This document shows, one piece after another, positions 53,781-63,385 of a stretch of DNA of 64,000 nt; within the stretch, counting starts at the first letter, position 1, and each line of letters begins with the position of its first letter. Position numbers and translations under genes: made by a program. This DNA is from Halorussus aquaticus. GTDB lineage: Archaea; Halobacteriota; Halobacteria; Halobacteriales; Haladaptataceae. The stretch spans positions 2,046,001 to 2,110,000 of the forward strand of contig NZ_CP100400.1 in NCBI RefSeq assembly GCF_024218795.1, written 5' to 3'. The notes below the pieces were generated by a model. The model saw only the letters and a list, made by a program, of their open reading frames with translations. It searched no databases and was not told the origin of the DNA.

Positions 53781-55883
53781 ATGACACGAGTACATCAGTT
53801 ACGGAGCGTTTGGCTGACGATATTGGTAGTTTCGGCGATGGTCGTCGGACCGGCCGCCCTCGCCGGGGCGGCGTCCGACGCGAGGGGGGTACAGGCTCAA
53901 CCCGCGGACGATGGGACGTTAGAGCGACTCGACTCTGGAGAGACGTTCTGGCAGGGTCAACAGTTGGTAGTGCGTGCCGGTGAAGGCAACGCCAGCGAGA
54001 CTTGGCAGTTACGCGAGTGGGACGAGTCTGGGCAGGGGAACGCCGGTGCGCTGGTCACCGAGTTCCTGCTAAACGGGTCGGGCGCGGCGACGATTCAGAC
54101 GTCCGATCTCGTCGGCCAGTACGTGGTCGTGAACGAGAACGGGACCCCCGTGTTCTTCGCCAACGGAACCATAGCGGAGACCCCGACGGCGAACGACCCG
54201 AGTTTCGAGATCGCGTCCCAGTCGCTGAACGCCAGTTTCTCGGACGAGACGGTCACGACCGCGTCGGGCGATAGTTCGCTGACCGACTTGGAACTCCGGT
54301 CGAACCGCGGTCAGTTCCGGGTCGTCCTGCGGTCGGACGAACTCGGTGCCGGGCAACTCACCGAGATATTCGCGGCCAACCGGACGGACATCGACGGCGA
54401 CGGCCAGCAGGAGGTCGTCCTGTCACGCCCCGTGACCGGTCCGCGCGACGCTCTTGACGCCAACTTCAGCACAGTGAGTCCCGGAGAGTACGAAATCGTC
54501 GTGAGTCCGGTAGACACGAACGTGACCGCACGCGCGACGATCCAGGTTCGAGAACCGGGTGAACAGGGCGCGAACCTCAACCAGAGCGTGGTCGTCGAAC
54601 AGCGCGGTGACGTGGCCACGTTCAGCGTGCAACTCAACGGCACGCAGACCGCGACCGTCACGGTCGGCTCACAGGAGAAGAACTACCAAGCCACCGTGCG
54701 CGTCCGGGACGCGGACGACGACGGGCAGGTCACGCTCCGACTCAACACGTTCGTCGCCGGTCGGAACATCGCACCGACGGGCGGGTTCACGGTGTCTGAG
54801 GGCGACGAGATAATCGATTACAACCTCGACACCCAACCGCTGACGACGCCGCTCGACGCGGGCGAGTACGGTGTGCGGACGCTCGTAGACGGCACCCCGA
54901 CAGACGTGGCGAATCTGATACTGAACGAACCGTCGTTGCAGTCGATGACGGTGTGGACCGCCCCGGATTCGGCCGAACCCGGTAGCGTCTCCGAGTTATT
55001 GGGCGCAGTGAGCCGCGACGACACCATCGCGCGCGGGGACTGGGCGGTCGTCGAGGTCAGCGGGTCCGGACTGTACGGGTACCTCCAAGAGTCGGCCAAC
55101 CTGACCAATCGGTCGCTCGGCCTGCAAGCCTCCATCCGGCGGACCAACCTCGGTCCGAACGCGGAGGCCCAGTCGATTCCGGCCCGTAACGTCACGCTCG
55201 TGACCGACCCGCAGAACAACCACTTCTTCATGCTGCTGGACACCAACGGGTTGGAGACCGACGGTCGGTACAACGTCACGTTCACCATGACCGAGGAGAA
55301 CCCCTACGTCCAGCAGAACCAGTCGGTATCGGCGACGTTCGACGTCGTTGACCGACAGGTCACGCTCCAGAACGCGACCGGCGACCAACCGCTTCGGGTC
55401 GCGCTCGGACGCGGCACCGTCTCCGGTAACTCGACGCTCGCGCCCGGGAGCACGTTCGACGTTCGCATCGAGAGTTCCGGTTCCAACGCGTTCCTGCGAA
55501 CCGAAGAGGCCACCGTGAATCAGAACGGGAGTTGGACGGTGAACTTCGACCTGCCGAACGTCGAGAACGGAACCAGCGCGCAGGTGCTCGTTCCGAACTA
55601 CAACGTGAGTAGCGACGCGCTACTGGTCGAAGGTCAGTTCGCGGCGGGCGGACCCGCCGCCAACGAGACGACGACGGTGGAGACGACGACTACGACAACG
55701 ACGACCGAAGAGACGACAACAACGACCGAAGAGACGACAACAACGACCGAAGAGACGACGACAACCGAGGAAACGACGACGACCGAAGAGGGCGGCGGGG
55801 GCGGTATCCCCGGCTTCGGCGTGGGCGTCGCGCTCGTCGCGCTCGTGGTGGCGGCACTGCTGGCGATACGCCGCAGTCAGTGA
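53781..55883 (+). CDS. S-layer-like surface glycoprotein with PGF-CTERM tail
   Basis: 700 residues. A Sec signal (about 1-31, WLTILVVSAMVVGPAALAGA) is followed by a long beta-rich ectodomain with about 20 N-x-S/T sequons and a segment similar to the neighbouring S-layer protein (e.g. LYGYLQESANLTNRSLGLQ). A Thr/Glu-rich stretch (about 630-672) built on 21-base repeats leads to GGGGGIPGFGVGVALVALVV and a basic end RRSQ, the PGF-CTERM tripartite signal for archaeosortase A. Domains are of the BGTF/DUF7827 type by resemblance. It is probably glycosylated and lipid-anchored. Confidence 0.88.
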   Translation: MTRVHQLRSVWLTILVVSAMVVGPAALAGAASDARGVQAQPADDGTLERLDSGETFWQGQQLVVRAGEGNASETWQLREWDESGQGNAGALVTEFLLNGSGAATIQTSDLVGQYVVVNENGTPVFFANGTIAETPTANDPSFEIASQSLNASFSDETVTTASGDSSLTDLELRSNRGQFRVVLRSDELGAGQLTEIFAANRTDIDGDGQQEVVLSRPVTGPRDALDANFSTVSPGEYEIVVSPVDTNVTARATIQVREPGEQGANLNQSVVVEQRGDVATFSVQLNGTQTATVTVGSQEKNYQATVRVRDADDDGQVTLRLNTFVAGRNIAPTGGFTVSEGDEIIDYNLDTQPLTTPLDAGEYGVRTLVDGTPTDVANLILNEPSLQSMTVWTAPDSAEPGSVSELLGAVSRDDTIARGDWAVVEVSGSGLYGYLQESANLTNRSLGLQASIRRTNLGPNAEAQSIPARNVTLVTDPQNNHFFMLLDTNGLETDGRYNVTFTMTEENPYVQQNQSVSATFDVVDRQVTLQNATGDQPLRVALGRGTVSGNSTLAPGSTFDVRIESSGSNAFLRTEEATVNQNGSWTVNFDLPNVENGTSAQVLVPNYNVSSDALLVEGQFAAGGPAANETTTVETTTTTTTTEETTTTTEETTTTTEETTTTEETTTTEEGGGGGIPGFGVGVALVALVVAALLAIRRSQ
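55701..55763 (+). repeat. three 21-base tandem repeats in the Thr/Glu stretch
   Basis: The unit acgaccgaagagacgacaac plus one base occurs three times in a row at 55701, 55722 and 55743, encoding T-T-E-E-T-T-T. Such repeats can expand or contract by slippage and change tail length. Confidence 0.85.
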
Positions 55884-56201
55884 CGGAGCGTAACGTCGCG
55901 TCCGACTCCATTTTTCGTCGCGAATACACGCTGACCGTAGCGTCGCGAGTGGCACGTTTCTTTTATAAGGGAATCGCGACGTTCGGACGTGTCCCGTAAC
56001 CGACGTCACGGGCGGACGAAATCGGCCGTTTCTAGCGGTCTCGATGCTTCGCAATACCGAACGCGGTCGTGCGAACGTCTCTCAGGATACTTCACCGACA
56101 AATTCGGCTATTTCGGCTCTTGAAGCGCTGAGGCTGCCCAGAAACGGACCAATAACTTTTCGTGAGACGGAGTAACGAGCCAAGTCACAGACCACAAAGC
56201 A

Positions 56202-56208
56202 CTTATAA
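56202..56208 (+). promoter_or_regulatory. TATA element of the S-layer gene
   Basis: cttataa sits about 140 bases before the S-layer ATG, with a second AT-rich site (cataaccttatg) at about 56215-56226. Transcription start near 56230 would give a leader of about 115 nt. Long leaders are unusual in haloarchaea and are known for S-layer genes. Together with the hairpin at 56273-56291 this explains most of the 55884-56345 gap; no gene lies in it. Confidence 0.6.
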
Positions 56209-56272
56209 CCTTGGCATAACCTTATGTCTGTACCCCTACCCATGGTGGCAGTAGCGAGTACGAGCGGCCCAC

Positions 56273-56291
56273 ACCCGGCGCGGTGCCGGGT
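56273..56291 (+). promoter_or_regulatory. stable hairpin in the S-layer mRNA leader
   Basis: ACCCGGC (56273-56279), loop GCGGT, GCCGGGT (56285-56291): a perfect seven-pair GC-rich stem 55 bases before the start codon. Its role in mRNA stability or translation is inferred. Confidence 0.5.
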
Positions 56292-56345
56292 TTCCCCGAA
56301 GGGCACAGGAAAGGTGCTGTCGCCGACCGAATAACCAAACCAAAC

Positions 56346-58382
56346 ATGACAACGACAACAGACAAAATGCGCAGCGTACTTCTGGCTGCGATGCTCGTCA
56401 CGTCGGTCTTCGCCGGCGTCACGGCATTCGCAGGAAGTGCTGCTGCCGCGAACCTCAACAACGACAAGATCGTCTTCAATGGGGAGACGATCTACGCACA
56501 GAACGACGCAGGTGGAGACGACGGTGACTGGAGCGGCAAGACCGTAACGCTGTACACCTACGACGATGGTGTCGGCACGTACGTCGACCAGTACGACGCT
56601 AACGAGAGCGGTGCCATCCAGTTCACCCGGAACGACCTCGAAGGTAAGTACATCCTTCAGGGTCCGGACCAGTCTGGTAACACCGGCCTACAGTTCCAGG
56701 TCGTCCCGCAGACGCTCGAGTTCAAGAAGACGAACATTACGACGACAACCGACTCAAAAGATATCACCATCAACCTGAAGGACACGAACCGTGCGGGTAG
56801 CTTCGACGTGACCGTCGAATCCAACGCAAACGGTTTCACCAACGTTACTCGTTCCTTCAACCGCGAAGTGGACGGTGGCAAGTCGATCACGGTCCCCATC
56901 GAGGGACTCGCCAAAGAGTCCGGTACTGGCAACTACACGCTGAACGTCAACGTCACTGACACAGCGGCGAACAAGGACATCAACCTCCAACTCAACAAGC
57001 CCGGCAAGGTCAACGCGTACTTCCCGCAGACCGTCATCGGCGAAGAGCGCGGTGACGTCGTCGAGATTCCGGTCGAGATGGAGAACACCCAGACCGCCAA
57101 CGTTACCATCGGGTCCGCCGAGACGAACTTCGTTGCGGACGTCCACGTCCAGGACAATAACGACGATGGTAAGAACGCGACCATCCTGCTCAACACTGCT
57201 CTGACGCAGGGCGACGAAAAATTCATCTCGGTGAAAGGTTCGTCGGACAGCCTTACGCTGACCGACGATGTCAAGTACCGGAAGGGTACTGACATCTCGG
57301 GTCCGCTCGCCTCGGGTAACTACGAGCTGAGCGTCTCGGTGCCGGACAACGCCAACGAGGGATGGCGACCCGTCAACGTTGCGACGCTCGCTATCAGCCA
57401 GCGTTCGACCGACAGCGCGCAGTCGTGGATTGCGCCGCAGTCGTCGATCAACTCCGACACCGAAACTAGCGACCTGCCCGACGTCGTCACCCAGCGTGAC
57501 AACGCCGCGCAGGGCGACTACGCGATCGTTCAGGTCAAGGCCTCTGGCCTCTACGGCGACCTGAGCCAGCAGCACCTCAGTTCCGACTCCAGTTCGGACG
57601 GTCTCAACTTCACCGTCCGTGACGCGAACCCTGGTCCGAACTCGAACGTCACTTCGTTCGCAGGTAACAACGCAGGCGTTACCCTCTTCCAGGACGCGAA
57701 GAACAACACGTTCTACGCTGCGATCAACACGAACAGTGAGGCTCTCGTCAACGGTAACAAGAAGCTCCCGACTGGCGAGTGGAACGCCACCTTCAAGGTG
57801 ACCCCCGAGTTCCACAAGCTTGTCAAGAACAACGAGACGGTCTCCACGACGTTCACCGTCGAGGAACCGTCCGCGACGATCAACGGCGGCAACGACGTTG
57901 TCGTCCCGCAGGGCGAGGTCAACATCACGGGTACGACCAACCTCGCACCCGGTACCGAACTCACCGTCCAGTCCAAGGCTGGCGGTAACTTCCTGAAGTC
58001 GGCCACCGCCGAAGTCGGCCAGAGCGGTAACTTCTCCGCTCCGTTCGACTTCAGCAACGCCAACAACGGGACTGAGTTCACCGTCTCGCTCCGCAACACC
58101 GGTGGAGTCGGCAGTGTCGATTACGACTCCATCTCCGGCACCGTGAGCACGGAAGCCAACGTCGGCGAGACGACCACCACGTCGGACTCCACTACGACGA
58201 CCACGACGGAGACGACGACCACGACGACTACGACCGCGGACACGACGACCACGACCGAAGAGACCACCACCGAGGAGACCACCACCACCGAACAGACTGG
58301 TAGTATCCCCGGCTTCGGTGTCGCCGTCTCGATGGTTGCGCTCGTCGCCGCCGCGCTGCTGGCTCTCCGCCGCAGCAACTGA
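56346..58382 (+). CDS. csg: S-layer glycoprotein
   Basis: 678 residues from ATG 56346 (MTTTTDKMRSVLLAAMLVTSVFAGVTAFAG), a Sec signal like those of known haloarchaeal S-layer proteins, cut near SAAAA. The ectodomain carries at least a dozen N-glycosylation sequons. A Thr-rich stretch (about 608-655) for O-glycosylation and GSIPGFGVAVSMVALVAAAL plus RRSN complete a PGF-CTERM. Base composition is less GC-rich than its neighbours, as expected for highly expressed codon choice. It forms the cell wall lattice and is expected to be processed and lipid-anchored by archaeosortase A. Confidence 0.93.
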   Translation: MTTTTDKMRSVLLAAMLVTSVFAGVTAFAGSAAAANLNNDKIVFNGETIYAQNDAGGDDGDWSGKTVTLYTYDDGVGTYVDQYDANESGAIQFTRNDLEGKYILQGPDQSGNTGLQFQVVPQTLEFKKTNITTTTDSKDITINLKDTNRAGSFDVTVESNANGFTNVTRSFNREVDGGKSITVPIEGLAKESGTGNYTLNVNVTDTAANKDINLQLNKPGKVNAYFPQTVIGEERGDVVEIPVEMENTQTANVTIGSAETNFVADVHVQDNNDDGKNATILLNTALTQGDEKFISVKGSSDSLTLTDDVKYRKGTDISGPLASGNYELSVSVPDNANEGWRPVNVATLAISQRSTDSAQSWIAPQSSINSDTETSDLPDVVTQRDNAAQGDYAIVQVKASGLYGDLSQQHLSSDSSSDGLNFTVRDANPGPNSNVTSFAGNNAGVTLFQDAKNNTFYAAINTNSEALVNGNKKLPTGEWNATFKVTPEFHKLVKNNETVSTTFTVEEPSATINGGNDVVVPQGEVNITGTTNLAPGTELTVQSKAGGNFLKSATAEVGQSGNFSAPFDFSNANNGTEFTVSLRNTGGVGSVDYDSISGTVSTEANVGETTTTSDSTTTTTTETTTTTTTTADTTTTTEETTTEETTTTEQTGSIPGFGVAVSMVALVAAALLALRRSN

Positions 58383-58565
58383 TCGTAGCTAACTAACCAC
58401 CGGGTTTCCCGGTCTTTCGCAGTCCCCATTTTTCGTGCGTTCGACTCCGTAGCGACTGCACTCGCGCGGACGAAACGGACCGTTTCCATACTCGTAGGCC
58501 GACGTTACCCACCCCGACCGGAGCCGTCAACTCTTTATTCGGGGGACGCTTTCACTCCGTTAACA

Positions 58566-59492
58566 GTGACTTCGCCGTTAACCGACGGACTCGCGTGGCT
58601 CGCGATCGGACTGTTCGCCGCGGCCACCGCGCTCGACTGGTACGACGACGGCCACGGACGCGGACGCGCACGCTACCTCGCGGCGGGCGCGTGGGGCGTC
58701 TTCGGCGTCTTCTGGCTCGCCCTGTTCCCCCACTTCGCCTTCGAACAGCGGAGTTTCATCGAGGGGGCGCTGAGTTTCGTCGCGCTCCCGGCCTGTCTCT
58801 ACGTCGGCTACCTGCTTCTGCAGGGGCGGGAGACTCTCTTCCTGCTCTCGCGAGCCGTCGCGTTCATGGGTCTCATCTACATGCCGTTCACGATGATTTC
58901 ACCCGCCAACGAGTGGCTCATCGAGACCGTGGCGTGGCAGGGCGAGTTCGTCATGCGGTCGCTGGGCTACGAGTTTGAGGTCATCCAACGCGACGAGACC
59001 ATCCGCGGCGCGTACTTCTTCGCCACCGAGAACCACGGCGAGTTCACCATCAACGTCCTGCTCGCCTGCACGGGTCTCGGGAGCATGGCCATCTTCGGCG
59101 GCCTCATCGCCGCAGTTCGCACCCCCGTCCGCCGGAAGCTGCGAGCCCTCGCCGTCGCCATCCCGGTCATCTGGGCGCTGAACCTCGCCCGCGTCGTGTT
59201 CATCACGCTCGCGTTCAGCCAGCAGTGGCTGCAGGTGTTCGTGGAACCGACGATGTCGCTGGTCGGCTACGAGAATCCGTACATGGTGTCGTACTTCATC
59301 TCCGACCGCGTGATAGCCCAGAGTCTCTCCGTCGTCGCGCTGGTCGGCATCGCGTGGGCCGTCGCCCGCGAGGTGCCCGAACTACTGACTGTCGGCGAGG
59401 ACATTCTCTACGTCGTGACCGGCGACGAGTACGACCTCCACGCGGCGGTGGGGACCGACCGGCCGGTCGCCGCCGACGGTAACGGCGAGTGA
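58566..59492 (+). CDS. artA: archaeosortase A (PGF-CTERM processing)
   Basis: 308 residues, GTG start, about eight helices. Active-site Cys168 in LLACTGLG, Arg209 in NLARVVF and Arg248 in ISDRVIAQ correspond, with a constant offset of five, to Cys173, Arg214 and Arg253 of Haloferax volcanii ArtA. That protein cuts PGF-CTERM tails and links the protein to archaeal lipid. A short TATA-like ctttattcg at about 58533-58541 gives it its own promoter. It lies 183 bases after the S-layer gene, beside two likely substrates. Confidence 0.95.
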   Translation: MTSPLTDGLAWLAIGLFAAATALDWYDDGHGRGRARYLAAGAWGVFGVFWLALFPHFAFEQRSFIEGALSFVALPACLYVGYLLLQGRETLFLLSRAVAFMGLIYMPFTMISPANEWLIETVAWQGEFVMRSLGYEFEVIQRDETIRGAYFFATENHGEFTINVLLACTGLGSMAIFGGLIAAVRTPVRRKLRALAVAIPVIWALNLARVVFITLAFSQQWLQVFVEPTMSLVGYENPYMVSYFISDRVIAQSLSVVALVGIAWAVAREVPELLTVGEDILYVVTGDEYDLHAAVGTDRPVAADGNGE

Positions 59493-59596
59493 CCGGCGAC
59501 GCTGTCGTCCGTGCTCTCGCGGACAGAATCACTCGGAACGGTGAGAGAGTTCTTCGGCGGTACTGCGGCCAGTTGTAGCTCGTCCGGTGAGGGCGA

Positions 59597-60421
59597 CTAC
59601 TCGACGTGGAGGAGTTCTTCGGGCGCGTCGGCGAGTTCGCCGAGCGCGTCGGCCTCGATGTGGTGGAGGTCGCCGGGGACGACCAGCAGGTGGAGCGGGT
59701 CGCCGAACTCGCGGTCGGCGAGGTCCGAGAGTCGGTCGGCCGCGACTAGCGGGTCCGGACTCCCGGCGCGCGCGACCACGACTGCCAGCAGGTCGCCGTA
59801 GTCGTCGGCGAGCAGTCGGGCGGCGTGGTCTGCGGTCATGTACTCGTCGTTCTGGACCTTGTCATCGGGACGCTTCGCGTTCCGATTGCCTGTCGGGGTT
59901 TCCCCGACTTTGATGTCGAGGTAGACCAGCGTGTGGAGACCGCGCTCGCGGTTCTCGTCGAGCGCCTCGGTGACGCTCGCGGGGACGCCGTCGGCACCGT
60001 GGGCGTACTCGAAGGGGAGCGTCGTGGCCTTGCCGAACCGATAGTTCTGGAGTCCGGTCAGTCCGCTGGCGGCGGATTCGGCGGTCGGCGCGTGGACGAC
60101 CTGCGTGTCGATACCGCGTTCTTCGGCGCGGAGTCGGAGGTCCACGTGGGTGGTCGAAATCATGGTGTCGCCCGCGGTGAGGAACACCGCGTCGCCGTCG
60201 TTCCCGGCGCGTAGGATGTCCTCGGGGTCCTGTTCGACGCCCGCGCGGTCGCGGACCTCGATGTCGGCGTCGTGGTAGGCTTCGAGGTCATCGACCGTCG
60301 CGCCGAGGAGTTTGCTGGTGTAGAACTCCGCGAAGACGCGGTCGGCGTTTCGCAGGGCGTCTCGCCCCTCGACGGTTATCGAACGCTCGTCGTAGAGACC
60401 GAGACCGACGAATGTGAGCAT
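59597..60421 (-). CDS. dph5: diphthine synthase
   Basis: 274 residues, tetrapyrrole methylase-like fold. Starts MLTFVGLGLYDERSITVEG; other blocks are FAEFYTSKLL, VFLTAGDTMISTTH, VHAPTAESAASGLTGLQNYRFGK and a C-terminal LLVVPGDLHHIEADAL. It methylates the modified histidine of elongation factor 2 in diphthamide synthesis. Single gene in this window. Confidence 0.95.
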   Translation of the reverse strand: MLTFVGLGLYDERSITVEGRDALRNADRVFAEFYTSKLLGATVDDLEAYHDADIEVRDRAGVEQDPEDILRAGNDGDAVFLTAGDTMISTTHVDLRLRAEERGIDTQVVHAPTAESAASGLTGLQNYRFGKATTLPFEYAHGADGVPASVTEALDENRERGLHTLVYLDIKVGETPTGNRNAKRPDDKVQNDEYMTADHAARLLADDYGDLLAVVVARAGSPDPLVAADRLSDLADREFGDPLHLLVVPGDLHHIEADALGELADAPEELLHVE

Positions 60422-60567
60422 GTAAGCGATAGGGACCGGGGACGGCTATAGCCTTTCGAGTCGGTGCGGACCGAGACGACTCCCGCGTGGTCTGGTCCGC
60501 GGAACGTATCTCAACCCCGTCATATGGCCCACGGGCATTTACGTCGAAATACAGTACGTCGTGACGA

Positions 60568-61881
60568 ATGGCCGCTTACGAAGCCGCCTTGCTGCTCGTC
60601 GGTATCGCAATCTTGGGGGCCGTCGTACTGCCGCGAGTTCTCTCGGACAAGCCGATGTCGTTCCCGTTGATATACGTCGCCGCCGGAGTGGTCTTGTTCT
60701 CGCTCCCGTTGGGGGTCGAGGTTCCAGACCCGGTCGAACACGGGGAACTCGCCGAGCGACTCACCGAGTTCGTGGTGATAATCGCGCTGATGGGTGCGGG
60801 ACTGAAACTCGACCGACCCTTCGACCCCAGAGCGTGGTCGAACACGTGGCGACTGCTCGGCATCACGATGCCGATTACCATCGTCGCGGCCGCACTGCTC
60901 GGGTGGGGCGTGCTCGGGACGCTCCTCCCGACCGCCGTCCTGCTCGGCGCGATAGTCTCGCCGACCGACCCGGTGTTGGCCTCCGACGTGCAGGCGTCGC
61001 CGCCGACCGAGGGGATGGACGAGGAGGTGGACCCCACCGAGCAGGAAGGAGAGGTCCGGTTCGCGCTCACCTCGGAGGCGGGTCTCAACGACGGACTGGC
61101 GTTCCCGTTCACGCACCTCGCCATCGCCATGGCGGCGGCCGCCGGAGCCTCGTCGCTGGAGTGGTTGGGCGAGTGGTTCCTCGTCCACTTCCTCTACGAA
61201 ATCGTGGTCGGCGTCGTGATGGGCTACCTCGCCGGGCAAGTGCTCGCCCGATTCATCTTCAGCGAACCCGTCACGACCCAACTCGGAAAGGTCATGGAGG
61301 GCGCGGAGGCGCTGGCGGCTACCCTCATCACGTACGGCGTGACCGAACTCGTCCACGGCTACGGCTTCATCGCGGTGTTCGTCGCGGCGCTCGAACTCCG
61401 CCACTACGAGTGGGAACACGAGTACTACGTCGCGCTCCACGATTACGCCGTGATGATAGAGCGAATCGTGATGGCGACCGTGCTCGTGCTGTTCGGCGGG
61501 GCCATCGCGGGCGGTCTGCTGGCTCCCCTGACGCTGCTTGACGTCGTGGTCGGTCTCACGCTCATCTTCGTGGTCCGGCCGCTCGCCGGAGTCGTCGGCC
61601 TACTCGGGTCGCAGATGCCGTGGAGCGAGCGACTCGTCGTCTCCTCGTTCGGCATCCGGGGCATCGGTTCGTTCTACTATCTGGCGTTCGCGCTCAACGA
61701 GGCGTCGTTCGGCGAGATAGAGCTACTCGTCGCCGCCGACAAACTCTGGGCGTTGATCGGATTCGTCGCGCTCGCGTCCATCGTCGTCCACGGCGTCTCG
61801 GCCAACTGGGTCATGAACGTGCTCGACCGGACGCGCGACGACGAGCGCACCCCGGAGTCGACCGAAGCCGAGGTCTCGTAG
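60568..61881 (+). CDS. CPA1-type Na+/H+ antiporter
   Basis: 437 residues with about 12 helices. The key motifs SPTDPVLASDVQ and EAGLNDGLAFPFTHLAIA contain the membrane acidic and Asn-Asp residues of NhaP-type antiporters. An acidic loop between them (EGMDEEVDPTEQEGEV) is unusually long. It exchanges Na+ (or K+) for H+, complementing the Mrp system at 42 kb. The ATG at 60568 is followed by a start with no cleaved signal. Bases 61882-62058 hold no gene. Confidence 0.9.
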   Translation: MAAYEAALLLVGIAILGAVVLPRVLSDKPMSFPLIYVAAGVVLFSLPLGVEVPDPVEHGELAERLTEFVVIIALMGAGLKLDRPFDPRAWSNTWRLLGITMPITIVAAALLGWGVLGTLLPTAVLLGAIVSPTDPVLASDVQASPPTEGMDEEVDPTEQEGEVRFALTSEAGLNDGLAFPFTHLAIAMAAAAGASSLEWLGEWFLVHFLYEIVVGVVMGYLAGQVLARFIFSEPVTTQLGKVMEGAEALAATLITYGVTELVHGYGFIAVFVAALELRHYEWEHEYYVALHDYAVMIERIVMATVLVLFGGAIAGGLLAPLTLLDVVVGLTLIFVVRPLAGVVGLLGSQMPWSERLVVSSFGIRGIGSFYYLAFALNEASFGEIELLVAADKLWALIGFVALASIVVHGVSANWVMNVLDRTRDDERTPESTEAEVS

Positions 61882-62058
61882 TCACGGGACGTCTCTCGCT
61901 CGGGTCGCCTCTTTCGGCGCTCGTGCTGCTGGTCGCGCTAGAGACGGCCATCGACCTCGGGGCGCACCTGCGCGAACACCGCGACACGGGGCCGCGACCG
62001 GCGGGGCCTGACGCCCGCGAAGCGTCACGCTTACCGCCCGCCGCGAGAAGCGAGTGGT

Positions 62059-63081
62059 ATGGAAGCGCCGTGCGTGCGCGTCGAGCGCGAGCGAGGCGAG
62101 GAGACCCGGAAGCGACTGGCGGAGGCGGGTCTGCTCGCCAACGAGTTCGAAATCGAGGTCGAAGACGGCCGCCTCTACCTCCCGGTCACGGACGCCGATG
62201 CAGTGCCCGAGGAGTTGGAGATCGTGACGCGAGCGGTCGGCGAACGCGATACGCCGGAGACGCCCGCCGACCTGCTCGGCTTCGAACCCACCTACGAGCG
62301 ACTCGGCGACATCGTGATTCTGGACGAGGACGACCCCGCGACCGCCCGCGAGATCGCCGACGCCGTGATGGCCTCGGACCTGCCGGTCGAGACGGTCGTC
62401 AACCGCGCCTCGAAGGTCAAAGGCGAACTGCGCGTTCGCGACTGGGAGGTGCTGGTCGGCGAGAGTACGGAGACCGTCCACCGCGAGTACGGGTGCGAGT
62501 TCCTGCTCGACGTGGCCGAAGTGTACTTCTCGCCGCGCCTCGCCACCGAGCGCAACCGCGTCGCCGAGCAGGTCCGAGCGGGCGAGCGCGCCTTCGACAT
62601 GTTCGCGGGCGTCGGTCCCTTCGTCGTCCCCTTCGCCAAGCGCGGCGCGGAAGTCGTCGGCGTGGACCTGAACGAGCGAGCGGTGGAGTACCTCCGGGAG
62701 AACGCCCGCCGGAACGGCGTGGCCGACCGGGTGACCGCGATTCAGGGAGACGTGCGAGACGTCGTCTCGGGGTCGTCGGACGAGTCCGACGGTGGGGAAG
62801 AGGTCGCGTCGGAGTACAGCGACTGGGCCGACCGCGTAGTGATGAACCTCCCCCACAGCGCCGACGAGTTCCTCGACACGGCGGTCGAACTCGCGGGCGA
62901 CGACTGCGTGATTCACTACTACGACATCCAACACGAGGACGACCCGTTCGGACCCGGCGAGACCGCGATTCGGGCGGCGGCGGACCCAGAGTACGAGGTC
63001 GAAGTCGAGACGCGCCACGTCGTCCGGTCGTACGCGCCCCACGAACTCAACGTCTGTCTCGACGTGCGACTGTCTCGCTAA
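62059..63081 (+). CDS. trm5: tRNA (guanine-37-N1) methyltransferase Trm5
   Basis: 340 residues. A D1-like N-domain (about 1-90), then a catalytic domain with SAM motif FDMFAGVGPFVVPFAKRGAEV and the motif NLPHSADEFLD near 270. The LLDVAEVYFSPRLATERNR block is typical of archaeal Trm5. A Gly/Ser/Glu insertion (about 233-252) precedes the NLPH strand. The enzyme makes m1G37 to keep reading frame. Ends about 65 bases before tRNA-Thr. Confidence 0.93.
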   Translation: MEAPCVRVERERGEETRKRLAEAGLLANEFEIEVEDGRLYLPVTDADAVPEELEIVTRAVGERDTPETPADLLGFEPTYERLGDIVILDEDDPATAREIADAVMASDLPVETVVNRASKVKGELRVRDWEVLVGESTETVHREYGCEFLLDVAEVYFSPRLATERNRVAEQVRAGERAFDMFAGVGPFVVPFAKRGAEVVGVDLNERAVEYLRENARRNGVADRVTAIQGDVRDVVSGSSDESDGGEEVASEYSDWADRVVMNLPHSADEFLDTAVELAGDDCVIHYYDIQHEDDPFGPGETAIRAAADPEYEVEVETRHVVRSYAPHELNVCLDVRLSR

Positions 63082-63146
63082 CGTCGGGCGATTTCGGAAC
63101 GCTTAAGCCCGTTCTTGCGACTATGTTTGAGTGCGCACTGCGATGC

Positions 63147-63221
63147 GCCGGTGTAGCTCAGACTGGCTAGAGCGATTCCTTCGTAAGGAATAGGCCGAGG
63201 GTTCAAATCCCTCCACCGGCT
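63147..63221 (+). tRNA. tRNA-Thr (CGU)
   Basis: Acceptor GCCGGTG/CACCGGC, anticodon stem ATTCC/GGAAT around TTCGTAA (anticodon CGT), T-arm GAGGGTTCAAATCCCTC. 75 nt. A TATA-like gcttaagcc (63101-63109) lies about 40 bases before. Confidence 0.95.
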
Positions 63222-63385
63222 TGACTCCTGCTTCGTCTCGGTACTGACCGCAAACGATGGAGCGGTCGGTCCTGAGTTTTCTTCTCAGGGAAGCCGTCTC
63301 GGCTCTGGATAGTACCTCCCGAATCGTGTCCCGTAGTAGCATCCCTAGAGAATCTTGAAGTGTGACTGTCGGGGAAGGTTGCTGT

